Made by a program: the position numbers and the translations under genes. Under the pieces are notes generated by a model. The model was given only the letters and a program-made list of their open reading frames with translations. It did no database searches and was not told where the DNA came from. Positions 7,457 to 15,781 of a stretch of 64,000 nucleotides of DNA are shown here, one piece after another. This DNA is from Bacteroidia bacterium (GTDB lineage Bacteria > Bacteroidota > Bacteroidia > Bacteroidales > Paludibacteraceae), in contig JAGKVE010000004.1 in assembly GCA_021152555.1 (NCBI GenBank), forward strand, positions 15,224 through 79,223, written 5' to 3'. How positions within the stretch are numbered: position 1 is the stretch's first letter; each line of letters opens with the position of its first letter.

Positions 7457-10400
7457 ATGACTAACACATTCAAAAAAAGTTTACTCATCGTAATGGCCTG
7501 CCTGATGGCTACAACTATCTGGGCTGTAGACCTTGTTGTTTCTAACACTTCTGACGCAAGTGAAACATTTACAGATGGAAGTGTTTTGTATAGCATAGAT
7601 AGTGACGGACGAGCTAATAGTTCTACCAAATTCGGTTCTGGCAAAGATATCATCACTAATGGACAAAAAGCAAAAGGTGCCGCTCTTGTTGACAAACGCT
7701 TTGTTGTTAAGTTCCCTGTTGCGGTATCTTCTATAACAATTTATGGTTACAACTCTTCCTCTGGTCGTACGTTGAGCAAAATATCCACTTCAACAACAAT
7801 GGAGAAAAATAGTTATACGGACGTAACTAGTTCTTCAAATAAGAACGTTTCAACTTCCACTCCAAATTATAGCTATACATTTACTGCCAATTGGACTACT
7901 GCAATTGCTGCAGGCACGTACATTTGGTTCGAATTTAGTAATACTTGTAATTTTTATCAAATCTCTTACAACAACACATCCGGTGGCGGCGGTGGAGGAA
8001 CTCAACCCACTACTCCGACTGTTAGTTCTGTCGTTATAGCCCCGACTTCTGCGACATTGGAACCTAATGACAAAAAACAACTTTCTGTTACTGTAACAGC
8101 TTCTCCTGACAACGCAGATAATAAAAAAGTTACGTGGGCAAGCGACAAGACCAGTGTAGCCACGGTCAGCGAAAGCGGCTTGGTAACCGCAGTAGCACAA
8201 GGTACGGCTACGATAACAGCCACATCAACCATTGACAACACAAAAAAAGGCACATGTACCATTACTGTCAACGCGCCGGCACAACAGATACCGGCAACAG
8301 GTGTTTTTCTCAATAAGACATCAACTACTATCGGCGTAGGAGCTACTGAAACCCTTACCGTCTCATTCATTCCTGCCGATGCCAATACAGGCAAAGAGGT
8401 AACTTGGTCGAGTGATAATGCCACTGTTTCCGTTGACAACAACGGTACCATCAAAGGTATTACTGCCGGAGGCTCGGCTGACGTTACTGTTACCCTAAAC
8501 TCCGACCAGACAAAGAAAGCCACTTGCGCTGTAACGGTTAAAGAAGCCGACCCCCTGCCGCAAACAGGCCTCTCTGTACATGAACCGGATATCTACGAAG
8601 AAAAATCTACAGCAGGAGGCTATGGAGGTACTCTTACAATTTCTAATGGTCGAGAGTACGAGGTATATTATTTCTGCAAAATAAATAATGCCATCGCAGT
8701 AGGTACTGAACCAACCAGTGGAAATATAGCAACCACTACCGATAAAAAAGCATTTGAGGTAAAAGGTAATTGGATGAAAGGTCAATTTAAAGAAGAGGCA
8801 GAAGGAGGAACTAGTTCCCCAAAAGAGGACGCACCTGGTTCAGCTGAATTCAAAGCTTGCTATGGCGATGTCAAAATGGGTGAGAACACGTCGGAAGTTA
8901 ACTTACACATTAGAGGTTTTGATGAATTTACTATATATGCGTCAGATAACAACACCACGTTAAACAATAATAAAAAACGTTGGATTGATGTGTATATTGA
9001 CAATATGACGACTCCTGTCACTAAGGACATTGCCCAAAAACCGGCATCTGTTAGACGCTATTCTATCAGTCCAGGAGAGCATGTCATAAAACTCGTTTCA
9101 GAGTATAGTGGAAGTAAAATCTACGCTCTCTCTCTCCGCGTCTCTGACCAGCCGCGCGTTCGCTGGTTGAAAGGTAACGACTCAACACAGACCGTTCTCC
9201 AGACCCAAGCTCCGAAATCCGTTTATTACTTCACCAAATACAGCGCCAAAGGAGAGACCATACTCGAATGGGTCGACGCAGAAGCAACAGGCATAACGCT
9301 TGAGAAAGCAGCCTCTTCTACTATCGGAGATACACTCGTTCTCGGCGGCGTGGCCAAATGCCCTGTTGGAGAATACAAATACAATGTGGTGACCTACATG
9401 AACGGCGCAGAGACAAGCCGGGTAAGCGGTAAACTCAACGTCACTTCGGATATCAAAGCAAGTAGCGACACACTCGTTGATGCCTACCAGGGCGAAGAGA
9501 TGGAAGTCATCGAGTTCCGCTACTATGCCCTCTCTGCCAATGATGTCCAACTCACTTGGACCAACGGCACACCGACCGGTATTACCGGTGACGGTGTACC
9601 CAATACCAACAAATTTGCTATCAGCGGTACTACCTCTGCGAAACCGGGCAAATACACCTACTCTATTACCGTAAAAGGCAGTTCGACTGTCATTACCGGC
9701 TATATTGAGGTTATCTCGCAGAATTTGGGCGAGAACCCCGTGCTCTACCTCTACCAGACCAAGAGCCCAAAACGCGGGTATGACAACGATGGTGTTTTTT
9801 CATACCTCAGAGGAAAGAACGTCAATCTCCAGCCGCGCACTACGATTAATAAACTGCGCTCGAAAGAACAATACGGCAAGTTCAAATGGATTCTCATCTC
9901 CGATGATGTCAATGCCGACAATGCCGAAGTGCTTGAAATAGCACGGGGTGGTGCCGACCTGCCGGTTCTCAACATGAAAGGATTTACCTATACCGAGGAC
10001 CGCCTTGGATGGGGAGAACCCGATAACGGATCGATTGACACCCTTTCCCATAACGGACAATATATCTACGTACAGCAAGCCAAACACCCCATCTTCAACG
10101 ACTTTAATGCACAGACCAATTCGAAGATTAAAATCTTTGACGGGTTGGCACAAAACGGCGTTATGCCTATTAACATTGACTACCCGGGTTCTTTTGCCCT
10201 CGCTACAGCGTACACGCGTAATATTGAGGATTATTACAAGGACGGCGAAATGCAGACTATCATTCACGAGATTCCGGCAGGCGAGCGTAACAACAAAAAA
10301 TATATCTGTTTCCCACTCTCTATCTCCAGTTCTAACAAACTGTCGTCGGAGGGCAAGAAACTGCTGACCAATATTGTTGATTACCTGATTAGCAGCGAAG

Positions 10401-10864
10401 CGGCAAGCATGACTGCGCCTAAACTGGAAATGACTGCATTCAAGATTGGGGAATACAACGGAACGATTGACCAGACCAACAACACCGTTGACCTCGTTAT
10501 TGACACGGATAAATATCCGGACCTTGACCTCAAGGCACTCAAACCGATTGTTTCTGTTGCAGACCCGATGACCCACGTCTCGCCTGCTTCCGGTGCCGAG
10601 GTGGACTTCCAATACAGTCTGTACATGCCGGTGGACTACGTTGTCACTGACTTCATCAACCGCCGCGTATATGAAGTTATTGTACGTGCTGCTGCATCGC
10701 AAGGCATTGAGGAAGTGTATAGTCTCGGCGATTGGGTTAACATTTATGATGTCTTCGGACGCAAAGTGGCTACAACGAATGAGAATATATTCACGATGGA
10801 GTTACCGAAAGGAATGTATATCATCGTTACCGAAAATGGCAACACGCTGAAAATAATGCGTTAA
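7457..10864 (+). CDS. Large secreted Ig-fold protein with T9SS-like C-terminal tail
   Basis: An 1135-residue secreted protein. It has a signal peptide (KKSLLIVMACLMATTIWA), an N-terminal beta-rich domain (about 25-185), a GGGGG linker, and two bacterial Ig-like (Big_2) domains at about 190-275 and 280-362, with the typical KKVTWASDKTSVATVS and GKEVTWSSDNATVSV patterns. A long middle region follows that I do not recognise. The C-terminus (VNIYDVFGRKVATT ... LPKGMYIIVTENG) is a type A sorting tail for type IX secretion. It is probably surface-attached; ligand unknown. A strong terminator follows. Base composition shifts from AT-rich at the start to GC-richer later. Confidence 0.8.
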   Translation: MTNTFKKSLLIVMACLMATTIWAVDLVVSNTSDASETFTDGSVLYSIDSDGRANSSTKFGSGKDIITNGQKAKGAALVDKRFVVKFPVAVSSITIYGYNSSSGRTLSKISTSTTMEKNSYTDVTSSSNKNVSTSTPNYSYTFTANWTTAIAAGTYIWFEFSNTCNFYQISYNNTSGGGGGGTQPTTPTVSSVVIAPTSATLEPNDKKQLSVTVTASPDNADNKKVTWASDKTSVATVSESGLVTAVAQGTATITATSTIDNTKKGTCTITVNAPAQQIPATGVFLNKTSTTIGVGATETLTVSFIPADANTGKEVTWSSDNATVSVDNNGTIKGITAGGSADVTVTLNSDQTKKATCAVTVKEADPLPQTGLSVHEPDIYEEKSTAGGYGGTLTISNGREYEVYYFCKINNAIAVGTEPTSGNIATTTDKKAFEVKGNWMKGQFKEEAEGGTSSPKEDAPGSAEFKACYGDVKMGENTSEVNLHIRGFDEFTIYASDNNTTLNNNKKRWIDVYIDNMTTPVTKDIAQKPASVRRYSISPGEHVIKLVSEYSGSKIYALSLRVSDQPRVRWLKGNDSTQTVLQTQAPKSVYYFTKYSAKGETILEWVDAEATGITLEKAASSTIGDTLVLGGVAKCPVGEYKYNVVTYMNGAETSRVSGKLNVTSDIKASSDTLVDAYQGEEMEVIEFRYYALSANDVQLTWTNGTPTGITGDGVPNTNKFAISGTTSAKPGKYTYSITVKGSSTVITGYIEVISQNLGENPVLYLYQTKSPKRGYDNDGVFSYLRGKNVNLQPRTTINKLRSKEQYGKFKWILISDDVNADNAEVLEIARGGADLPVLNMKGFTYTEDRLGWGEPDNGSIDTLSHNGQYIYVQQAKHPIFNDFNAQTNSKIKIFDGLAQNGVMPINIDYPGSFALATAYTRNIEDYYKDGEMQTIIHEIPAGERNNKKYICFPLSISSSNKLSSEGKKLLTNIVDYLISSEAASMTAPKLEMTAFKIGEYNGTIDQTNNTVDLVIDTDKYPDLDLKALKPIVSVADPMTHVSPASGAEVDFQYSLYMPVDYVVTDFINRRVYEVIVRAAASQGIEEVYSLGDWVNIYDVFGRKVATTNENIFTMELPKGMYIIVTENGNTLKIMR

Positions 10865-10871
10865 TTACGAT

Positions 10872-10907
10872 AAAAAATCGACATATATTTGCGTATGTCG
10901 ATTTTTT
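10872..10907 (+). terminator. Terminator after the Ig-fold protein, overlapping queF promoter
   Basis: A 14-bp stem (AAAAAATCGACATA / TATGTCGATTTTTT) with loop TATTTGCG. The TTTG in its loop sits exactly where the -33 box of the next promoter is expected. Confidence 0.9.
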
Positions 10908-10919
10908 TGTTTACTTTTG
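10888..10919 (+). promoter_or_regulatory. Promoter of the que operon
   Basis: TTTG (10888-10891), 20-nt spacer, TACTTTTG (10912-10919). The -33 box lies inside the terminator loop of the preceding gene. Confidence 0.75.
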
Positions 10920-10984
10920 TGCCCGCTTTTGTGGGAGCTAATGTTTTTCCTCCCTCTATATTAACAAAAAAACTGAAAACAGAC

Positions 10985-11461
10985 ATGCGAACAAATGACG
11001 AACTGCAGGGCGTTACCCTGCTGGGAAATCAACATGTGCAGTATAGCGACAACTATAACCCTGCCGTGTTGGAGACTTTCCCGAACAAACATCCCGAAAA
11101 CGAATATCTCGTTACTTTTGATTGCCCGGAGTTTACTACCCTTTGCCCTAAAACAGGACAACCTGATTTCGGACATATCTATATCAGTTATATTCCGCGC
11201 GAACGCATGGTGGAGAGCAAGTCACTCAAACTATACCTCTTCTCCTTCCGTAACCATGGGGATTTTCACGAAGACTGCGTGAACATCATCATGAAGGACC
11301 TCGTTGCACTTATGGACCCGAAATATCTGGAGGTTACCGGCTATTTCATGCCCAGAGGTGGTATCAGCATCTACCCCTTCGCAAACTATGCAGACGAGGA
11401 ACATCAGGAACTCAAAGTCCAGCGTCTTCGCGAACAATTCACCCAAAACATTAAACATTAA
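10985..11461 (+). CDS. queF: NADPH-dependent preQ0 reductase
   Basis: Reduces 7-cyano-7-deazaguanine (preQ0) to preQ1 in queuosine biosynthesis. The 158-residue product is the short unimodular type. The catalytic cysteine is C54 in EFTTLCPKTGQPDF, which forms a thioimide with substrate; SKSLKLYLFSFRNHGDFHE matches the QueF motif that binds the nucleobase. The ATG at 10985 is chosen because the promoter -7 box ends at 10919 and the family starts here. The stop codon lies inside a heptamer repeat that continues to the queC start. It is first gene of queF-queC-queD-queE. Confidence 0.95.
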   Translation: MRTNDELQGVTLLGNQHVQYSDNYNPAVLETFPNKHPENEYLVTFDCPEFTTLCPKTGQPDFGHIYISYIPRERMVESKSLKLYLFSFRNHGDFHEDCVNIIMKDLVALMDPKYLEVTGYFMPRGGISIYPFANYADEEHQELKVQRLREQFTQNIKH

Positions 11462-11504
11462 ACATTAAACATTAAACATTAAACATTAAACATTAAACAT
11501 TAAA
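11449..11504 (+). repeat. Eight perfect copies of heptamer CATTAAA
   Basis: Units start at 11449 and recur every 7 bp up to 11504. They encode the last residues and stop of QueF and then fill the leader up to 4 nt before the queC ATG. This is the longest perfect simple repeat in the window. Confidence 0.95.
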
Positions 11505-11507
11505 CAC

Positions 11508-12161
11508 ATGAAAGACTCCTTAATCGTTCTTTCCGGTGGATTAGATTCCACCACTATGCTCTACGAATACCAACCGCGTATCGGCATGGCTGTCTCATTC
11601 CATTACGGCAGCAATCATAATGACCGTGAGATTGAGTTCGCTAAATTACATTGTCAGCGGCTCAATATTCCACATATGATTGTCCGATTACCGTTTATCA
11701 AGCAGTTCTTCCGTTCTTCGCTCCTCGAAGGCGCTGACGCTATTCCGGAGGGCAATTATAATGAAGAGAATATGAAATCTACCGTTGTTCCATTCCGTAA
11801 CGGCATTATGCTTTCTATCGCAGCAGGTATCGCGGAGAACAACAAACTCAAATATGTAATGCTTGCAAACCACGCAGGAGACCATACTATTTATCCGGAC
11901 TGCAGACCTGAATTTGTGGAGGCCATGAATAACGCTATTCATTTCGGTACATGGAATGGCATCCAACTCTTGACCCCATATACACATCTGACAAAGGCTG
12001 AAATCGCTTCGCATGGAAAAGACCTTAAACTCGATTATTCTGAAACATGGAGTTGTTATAAAGGAGGGGAACATCATTGCGGTGTATGTGGTACGTGTCG
12101 GGAAAGAAAAGAGGCCCTCGCACAAGCTGGCATCGAAGATAACACGGTCTATGATAATTGA
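11508..12161 (+). CDS. queC: 7-cyano-7-deazaguanine synthase
   Basis: ATP-dependent ligase that converts 7-carboxy-7-deazaguanine to preQ0 with ammonia. The 217-residue protein has the PP-loop SGGLDSTTM at residues 9-17 and the C-terminal zinc site with Cys in SCYKGGEHHCGVCGTC. The HAGDHTIYPDCRPEF segment is typical of the family. It lies between queF and queD. The last codons (YDN-stop) fall in an ATAATTG heptamer repeat that becomes the queD leader. Confidence 0.95.
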   Translation: MKDSLIVLSGGLDSTTMLYEYQPRIGMAVSFHYGSNHNDREIEFAKLHCQRLNIPHMIVRLPFIKQFFRSSLLEGADAIPEGNYNEENMKSTVVPFRNGIMLSIAAGIAENNKLKYVMLANHAGDHTIYPDCRPEFVEAMNNAIHFGTWNGIQLLTPYTHLTKAEIASHGKDLKLDYSETWSCYKGGEHHCGVCGTCRERKEALAQAGIEDNTVYDN

Positions 12162-12174
12162 TAATTGATAATTT
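12154..12174 (+). repeat. Three heptamers at queC-queD junction
   Basis: ATAATTG, ATAATTG, ATAATTT directly before the queD ATG; the queC stop codon lies inside. Confidence 0.85.
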
Positions 12175-12507
12175 ATGTACTACGTTGAAAAAAGAATAGA
12201 GATTTCAGCAGCGCACAACCTCATGCTTTCTTATGAAAGTAAATGTGAGAACCTGCATGGCCATAATTGGGTTATTGTCGTCTATTGTAAAGCAAAAGAG
12301 CTGAACCAAGACGGAATGGTAACCGACTTCACGCATATCAAAAAAATAGTCAAAGACACTTTTGACCATAAGTATATCAATGATATCTTGGATGTTAATC
12401 CGTCAGCAGAGAACATCGCACGATGGATTTGTGACCACGTGGAAAATTGTTACAAAGTCTCCGTCCAGGAATCCGAAGGAAACACCGCCATCTACGAAAA
12501 AGACTAA
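12175..12507 (+). CDS. queD: 6-carboxy-5,6,7,8-tetrahydropterin synthase
   Basis: Converts 7,8-dihydroneopterin triphosphate to carboxytetrahydropterin, the step before QueE. The 110-residue protein has the PTPS fold signatures: the zinc-binding histidines in AAHNL and NLHGHNW, and the late ESEGNTAIYE motif with the catalytic glutamate region. DFTHIKKIVKD and DHKYINDIL also match. Its usual starting enzyme, GTP cyclohydrolase FolE, is not in this window. Queuosine operon context makes the pterin-synthase role in tetrahydrobiopterin unlikely. Confidence 0.93.
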   Translation: MYYVEKRIEISAAHNLMLSYESKCENLHGHNWVIVVYCKAKELNQDGMVTDFTHIKKIVKDTFDHKYINDILDVNPSAENIARWICDHVENCYKVSVQESEGNTAIYEKD

Positions 12508-12572
12508 CAGTTTAACGTTTGCCGGGCAAACCATTTTAACGATTTAACTTTTTAACGTGCCGCAGGCACATT
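12507..12572 (+). repeat. TTTAAC/hairpin composite module, copy 2 (queE leader)
   Basis: Order: ACAGTTTAACG, hairpin TTTGCCGGGCAAA, ACCATTTTAACGATTTAAC, TTTTTAACG, hairpin GTGCCGCAGGCAC, then the queE ATG. The constant words match copy 3 at 13218; the hairpin arms differ. Confidence 0.75.
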
Positions 12573-12573
12573 T

Positions 12574-13194
12574 ATGTACAAGGTTAACGAAATATTCTTT
12601 ACGTTGCAGGGAGAAGGTGCACACAGCGGTATTCCCGCTGTGTTTGTCCGTTTTAGCGGGTGTAATCTTCGGTGTCCGTGGTGCGACACGGACTTTACGA
12701 ATTACACTCCCATGACCGCGGAGCAAATAGTAAAGGAGGTTCGGGAACTATATGACATGCCAAACGAACGGCATAAGATGTGTGTCCTCACAGGAGGCGA
12801 ACCGAGCCTGCAGGTGGATAAACCGCTTATTGACGCACTACATGACGCCGGTTTTTATATCTGTATTGAGACCAACGGCACACATCCGTTACCTCAAGGA
12901 ATAGACTGGATTACCTGCTCGCCGAAAGAAGGGACAAAAATTGCTCTCAAGCAGGTCAATGAGGTCAAAGTGGTATTCACCGGTACATACGACCCGCAGG
13001 TATGGCGCGAACAGTTGAAGGCAGAGCACTGGTTACTACAGCCTTTACGATACACCGGCGAATGGTTGATGGAAAATGTGGACGCTTGGGAAAATGACAG
13101 AAATGACAACCTCGATGACACCGTCCGGTATATACTCACCCACCCATTTTGGCGACTCAGTATTCAGTTACATAAAATAGTCGGTCTCCGATAA
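12574..13194 (+). CDS. queE: 7-carboxy-7-deazaguanine synthase (radical SAM)
   Basis: Radical SAM enzyme that contracts carboxytetrahydropterin to 7-carboxy-7-deazaguanine. The 206-residue protein carries the CxxxCxxC iron-sulfur motif in SGCNLRCPWCDTDF (about residues 29-42), preceded by the FFTLQGEGAHSGIPAVFVR substrate region, and TGGEPSLQ and ETNGT for SAM contacts. Length is normal for the short form. It ends the que operon; its stop codon lies in the loop of a terminator. The ATG at 12574 comes straight after the variable hairpin of the repeat module. Confidence 0.94.
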   Translation: MYKVNEIFFTLQGEGAHSGIPAVFVRFSGCNLRCPWCDTDFTNYTPMTAEQIVKEVRELYDMPNERHKMCVLTGGEPSLQVDKPLIDALHDAGFYICIETNGTHPLPQGIDWITCSPKEGTKIALKQVNEVKVVFTGTYDPQVWREQLKAEHWLLQPLRYTGEWLMENVDAWENDRNDNLDDTVRYILTHPFWRLSIQLHKIVGLR

Positions 13195-13211
13195 CGGATA
13201 CCGACTATTTT
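13174..13211. terminator. Terminator of the que operon (bidirectional)
   Basis: A 12-bp stem AAAATAGTCGGT / ACCGACTATTTT; the loop contains the queE stop codon. The DJ-1 gene converges from the other side. Confidence 0.85.
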
Positions 13212-13217
13212 AATATC

Positions 13218-13291
13218 TGACAGTTTAACACTTTAACGTCGACTTGTTCGACGACCATTTTAACTCTTTAACGTCACTTAGTGACTTTAAT
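13218..13291. repeat. TTTAAC/hairpin composite module, copy 3
   Basis: Order: ACAGTTTAACACTTTAAC, hairpin GTCGACTTGTTCGAC, ACCATTTTAACTCTTTAAC, hairpin GTCACTTAGTGAC. It lies between convergent queE and the DJ-1 gene and reaches the DJ-1 stop codon. Confidence 0.75.
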
Positions 13292-13814
13292 ATTGCGCGG
13301 CATCATACACCGCGTCCGCGACTTCCGATCCGGCAAGGCGCTCTATGATGCAGAATGCAAAATCAGATGACAGCCCAGGACCTTTGGCTGTAATGACATT
13401 CTTGCTTTCTACTACTAAACCGCCTACATAGCTCTCGCCTAATGGTTCCTGATATCCGGGATAACAAGTAGCCTGCTTGCCTTTGAGAATACCAAGTTTG
13501 CCCAATACCATCGGCGCTGCGCATATAGCGGCAATCAACTTGCCGGCCTTATTATGCTCTACGAGCAAATCGCATAATGCGGAACATTCACCCAATTTGG
13601 TCTGACCGCCGGGGAGTATCAACATCTCTGCGTCGGAGAAATCAATCCGCTCAATCTGACCGTCTGCTTCCACTGCGATATTATGTGCGCCAAGAACCAT
13701 CGGATTGCCGGTGATGGACACTGTCGTCAAAGGGATGTTCGCACGACGGAGAAGATCAATTGTAGTAATTGCTTCGATTTCTTCGAAACCATTGTCTAAG
13801 AATAAATAATTCAT
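13287..13814 (-). CDS. DJ-1/PfpI family protein
   Basis: A 175-residue class I glutamine amidotransferase-like fold. FLDNGFEEIEAITTIDLLRR at the start, the nucleophile elbow AAICAAPMVLG with its reactive cysteine, and TCYPGYQEPLG match the DJ-1/ThiJ group, whose members act as deglycases, chaperones or redox sensors. The exact function cannot be read from sequence. The ATG at 13814 is preferred over a TTG three codons upstream. The leader is made of AAATTNN heptamers. It lies 24 bp after tonB and may be co-transcribed with it. Confidence 0.9.
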   Translation of the reverse strand: MNYLFLDNGFEEIEAITTIDLLRRANIPLTTVSITGNPMVLGAHNIAVEADGQIERIDFSDAEMLILPGGQTKLGECSALCDLLVEHNKAGKLIAAICAAPMVLGKLGILKGKQATCYPGYQEPLGESYVGGLVVESKNVITAKGPGLSSDFAFCIIERLAGSEVADAVYDAAQY

Positions 13815-13842
13815 AAATTTCAAATTATAAATTACAAATTAG
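13815..13842 (-). repeat. Four AAATTNN heptamers (leader of DJ-1 gene)
   Basis: Plus strand AAATTTC, AAATTAT, AAATTAC, AAATTAG directly upstream of the DJ-1 ATG; the far end covers the tonB stop codon. Confidence 0.75.
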
Positions 13843-14609
13843 TTTAATTTGAATATATAGGTAATTGTTCCGATCTGGTCATGATCGCCCTCTGTGAACT
13901 TGGCTTTACGAGCCGCATCGAGAGCGAGTTGTTGGGTCTGTTTGTCCGATACATCTCCACCCGTAACGCTGGCACTGATTACCTGTCCTGCTGCATTCAC
14001 ACGTATCTGGACTATCACTTTACCCTCTTGCTTGAAATCGTTAGATGGTTGAGGCAATGTTCCTCTTATTCCGCGTCCTGCTAAACTCCATGAGTTTCCG
14101 CCTGACGAACCACGTCCGATAGGATTACCTTTCTGTCCTGTGCCTTGTGCATCACCGTCTCCGCTGGTATTCGTTCCTCCTGTCTTTCCGAACAGACTGC
14201 CCATCGCGTTGGCTTTGGCAATAGCCTCCGCTTCTTTCTGTTTACGCGCACGCTCTGCTGCCTCGCGTTCTTCTTTCTCTTTGCGTGCGCGAGCTAACGC
14301 CAAGGTCTCTTCCTCCGATGTGATCTGTTCAGGAGGCGAAGACGGCGTCGGATTGGTGGCTATCACTTCAGCCGGCGCTGCAGGTTCTGCAGGCGAAGCG
14401 TTTGTTTGTTCCTCGGCGTATGCCGATTGACCGGCAGCGGGAAGAAGTGGTTCTTCTTCCTCTACTTCGCTAAACTCAATCTCTATGCCTTCTTCTTGCT
14501 CCGGAACTACGGCACTAAGACGAACATACCATAGTATCAAAAATACCGACACCAAGAATAGAACCGTACCGATACTCGCCTTTATATGTTGCTCCGTCTT
14601 TTTCTTCAC
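13839..14609 (-). CDS. tonB: TonB-family energy transducer
   Basis: Periplasm-spanning protein that passes energy from ExbB/ExbD to outer-membrane receptors. The 256-residue protein has one N-terminal membrane helix (about 12-32), an acidic Pro/Ala linker, a charged helix rich in E, R, K and A (about 105-145), a Gly/Ser-rich hinge and a C-terminal TonB domain (about 190-256) with EGKVIVQIRVNAAGQV and ALDAARKAKF. The linker resembles TolA as well as TonB. The start codon is GTG at 14609 and overlaps the exbD stop as GTGA, which indicates translational coupling. Confidence 0.9.
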   Translation of the reverse strand: MKKKTEQHIKASIGTVLFLVSVFLILWYVRLSAVVPEQEEGIEIEFSEVEEEEPLLPAAGQSAYAEEQTNASPAEPAAPAEVIATNPTPSSPPEQITSEEETLALARARKEKEEREAAERARKQKEAEAIAKANAMGSLFGKTGGTNTSGDGDAQGTGQKGNPIGRGSSGGNSWSLAGRGIRGTLPQPSNDFKQEGKVIVQIRVNAAGQVISASVTGGDVSDKQTQQLALDAARKAKFTEGDHDQIGTITYIFKLN

Positions 14610-15016
14610 TGTCTTTTGGTAGCAACTACCAGTTTCATATGATGTTCATTGGCTATATCAAGCACACGGACAACTTCCTTGTAAGGGACATCTTCATCGG
14701 CATGCAACGCGATATACATCGTTGTATCTGTCGCTTGTATGTTACTCAGATACCCCTCCAAACTCTCAGGATCAATAGCGATGGGTTTCTCTTTCCCTAA
14801 CGCCACAAAATAGTTACCGAGGTTGTCAATTGATACTTTCGCGACCTGCGGACGGGTAGCTTTCTGAGCACGGGAGGTCGGCAGATTTATCTTTATGTCG
14901 TTTGGTGAGGACATGGTGCTTGCCATCACGAAGAACAGAAGAAGCAGAAACACCAAATCTGTCATCGAACTCATGGCAAAAGTCGCCTCTACCCTATTAC
15001 GTTTCTTCAAACTCAT
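14606..15016 (-). CDS. exbD: ExbD/TolR biopolymer transport protein
   Basis: Proton-channel partner of ExbB in the inner membrane. The 136-residue protein has a short cytoplasmic N-terminus, one membrane helix (about 15-36: SSMTDLVFLLLLFFVMAST) with the membrane aspartate that carries protons, and a periplasmic domain ending in HMKLVVATKRQ. The pattern is standard for the family. It overlaps exbB by one base (TAATG) and tonB by four, forming a tightly coupled exbB-exbD-tonB unit. Confidence 0.93.
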   Translation of the reverse strand: MSLKKRNRVEATFAMSSMTDLVFLLLLFFVMASTMSSPNDIKINLPTSRAQKATRPQVAKVSIDNLGNYFVALGKEKPIAIDPESLEGYLSNIQATDTTMYIALHADEDVPYKEVVRVLDIANEHHMKLVVATKRQ

Positions 15017-15705
15017 TATGCAGGTTCATTCAAAAGGTCCATAAACTCTAACGTGCGGGACTCCAACAAGCGTACCACACGGTCAATACGGGCAACCAGA
15101 TAATTGTATGCAAACATCGCCAGAATACCAACTATCAAACCGCCAATGGTTGTTACCATCGCCTGATACATACCCGTGGAGAGGGCTGACATCTCAATGA
15201 TTCCGCCGGAAGTCTGAGCCATGTTATAGAATGTCTGAACCATTCCGAGCACCGTACCCAAGAAACCAAGCATAGGAGCACCACCTGCGATAGTAGCCAT
15301 GATAACAAGCCCTTTTTCCAAACGAGCCACTTCCAAGTCACCTACATTCTCAACTGCCACTTGAACATCCTGCATAGGGCGGCCGATACGCGTGATACCC
15401 TTCTCTATCATATGAGCAGAAGGAGTATCGGTCTGTCTGCATAGATTTAACGCAGAATCTATCTTGCCGTCATGGATATAATCACGAATACGGTCCATGA
15501 AGGACTTGTCTTCACGGGTTGCCTGCTTGATGACTACAAGACGCTCAATAAAAATATAGCATGCGCCGGCAAGCAGGATTGCCAGAATAATCATAATCCA
15601 TCCGCCGTATTGCGCCATTTCCCAGAGGTTAATAGACGTTTGTACAGGCTCTTCAGCCTGAATCAGCTCTTCTACAAGAGCCGTTGTGTCAATTTGAAAT
15701 AACAT
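15016..15705 (-). CDS. exbB: ExbB/TolQ/MotA family proton channel protein
   Basis: Inner-membrane channel subunit of the TonB energising complex. The 229-residue protein has a periplasmic N-terminus, a first membrane helix (about 32-55), a cytoplasmic stretch with GITRIGRPMQDVQVAVEN, and two membrane helices near 130-200 with the conserved GLLGTV-like core (LGFLGTVLGMVQTF, TTIGGLIVGILAMFAYNYLV). The ATG at 15705 leaves 76 bp to pdxJ. No clear promoter is seen there, so transcription may come from pdxJ. Confidence 0.93.
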   Translation of the reverse strand: MLFQIDTTALVEELIQAEEPVQTSINLWEMAQYGGWIMIILAILLAGACYIFIERLVVIKQATREDKSFMDRIRDYIHDGKIDSALNLCRQTDTPSAHMIEKGITRIGRPMQDVQVAVENVGDLEVARLEKGLVIMATIAGGAPMLGFLGTVLGMVQTFYNMAQTSGGIIEMSALSTGMYQAMVTTIGGLIVGILAMFAYNYLVARIDRVVRLLESRTLEFMDLLNEPA

Positions 15706-15781
15706 ATCTTAATAAATTACAAAATTTGACTTGTCAGATAATCGTACCCATTGGGGCAGAAAATTACGATTCACAAACAAC

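Noticed and set aside
9800..10702. Long minus-strand open frame (300 codons)
   Set aside because: Antisense to the Ig-fold secreted protein; no recognisable features or promoter.
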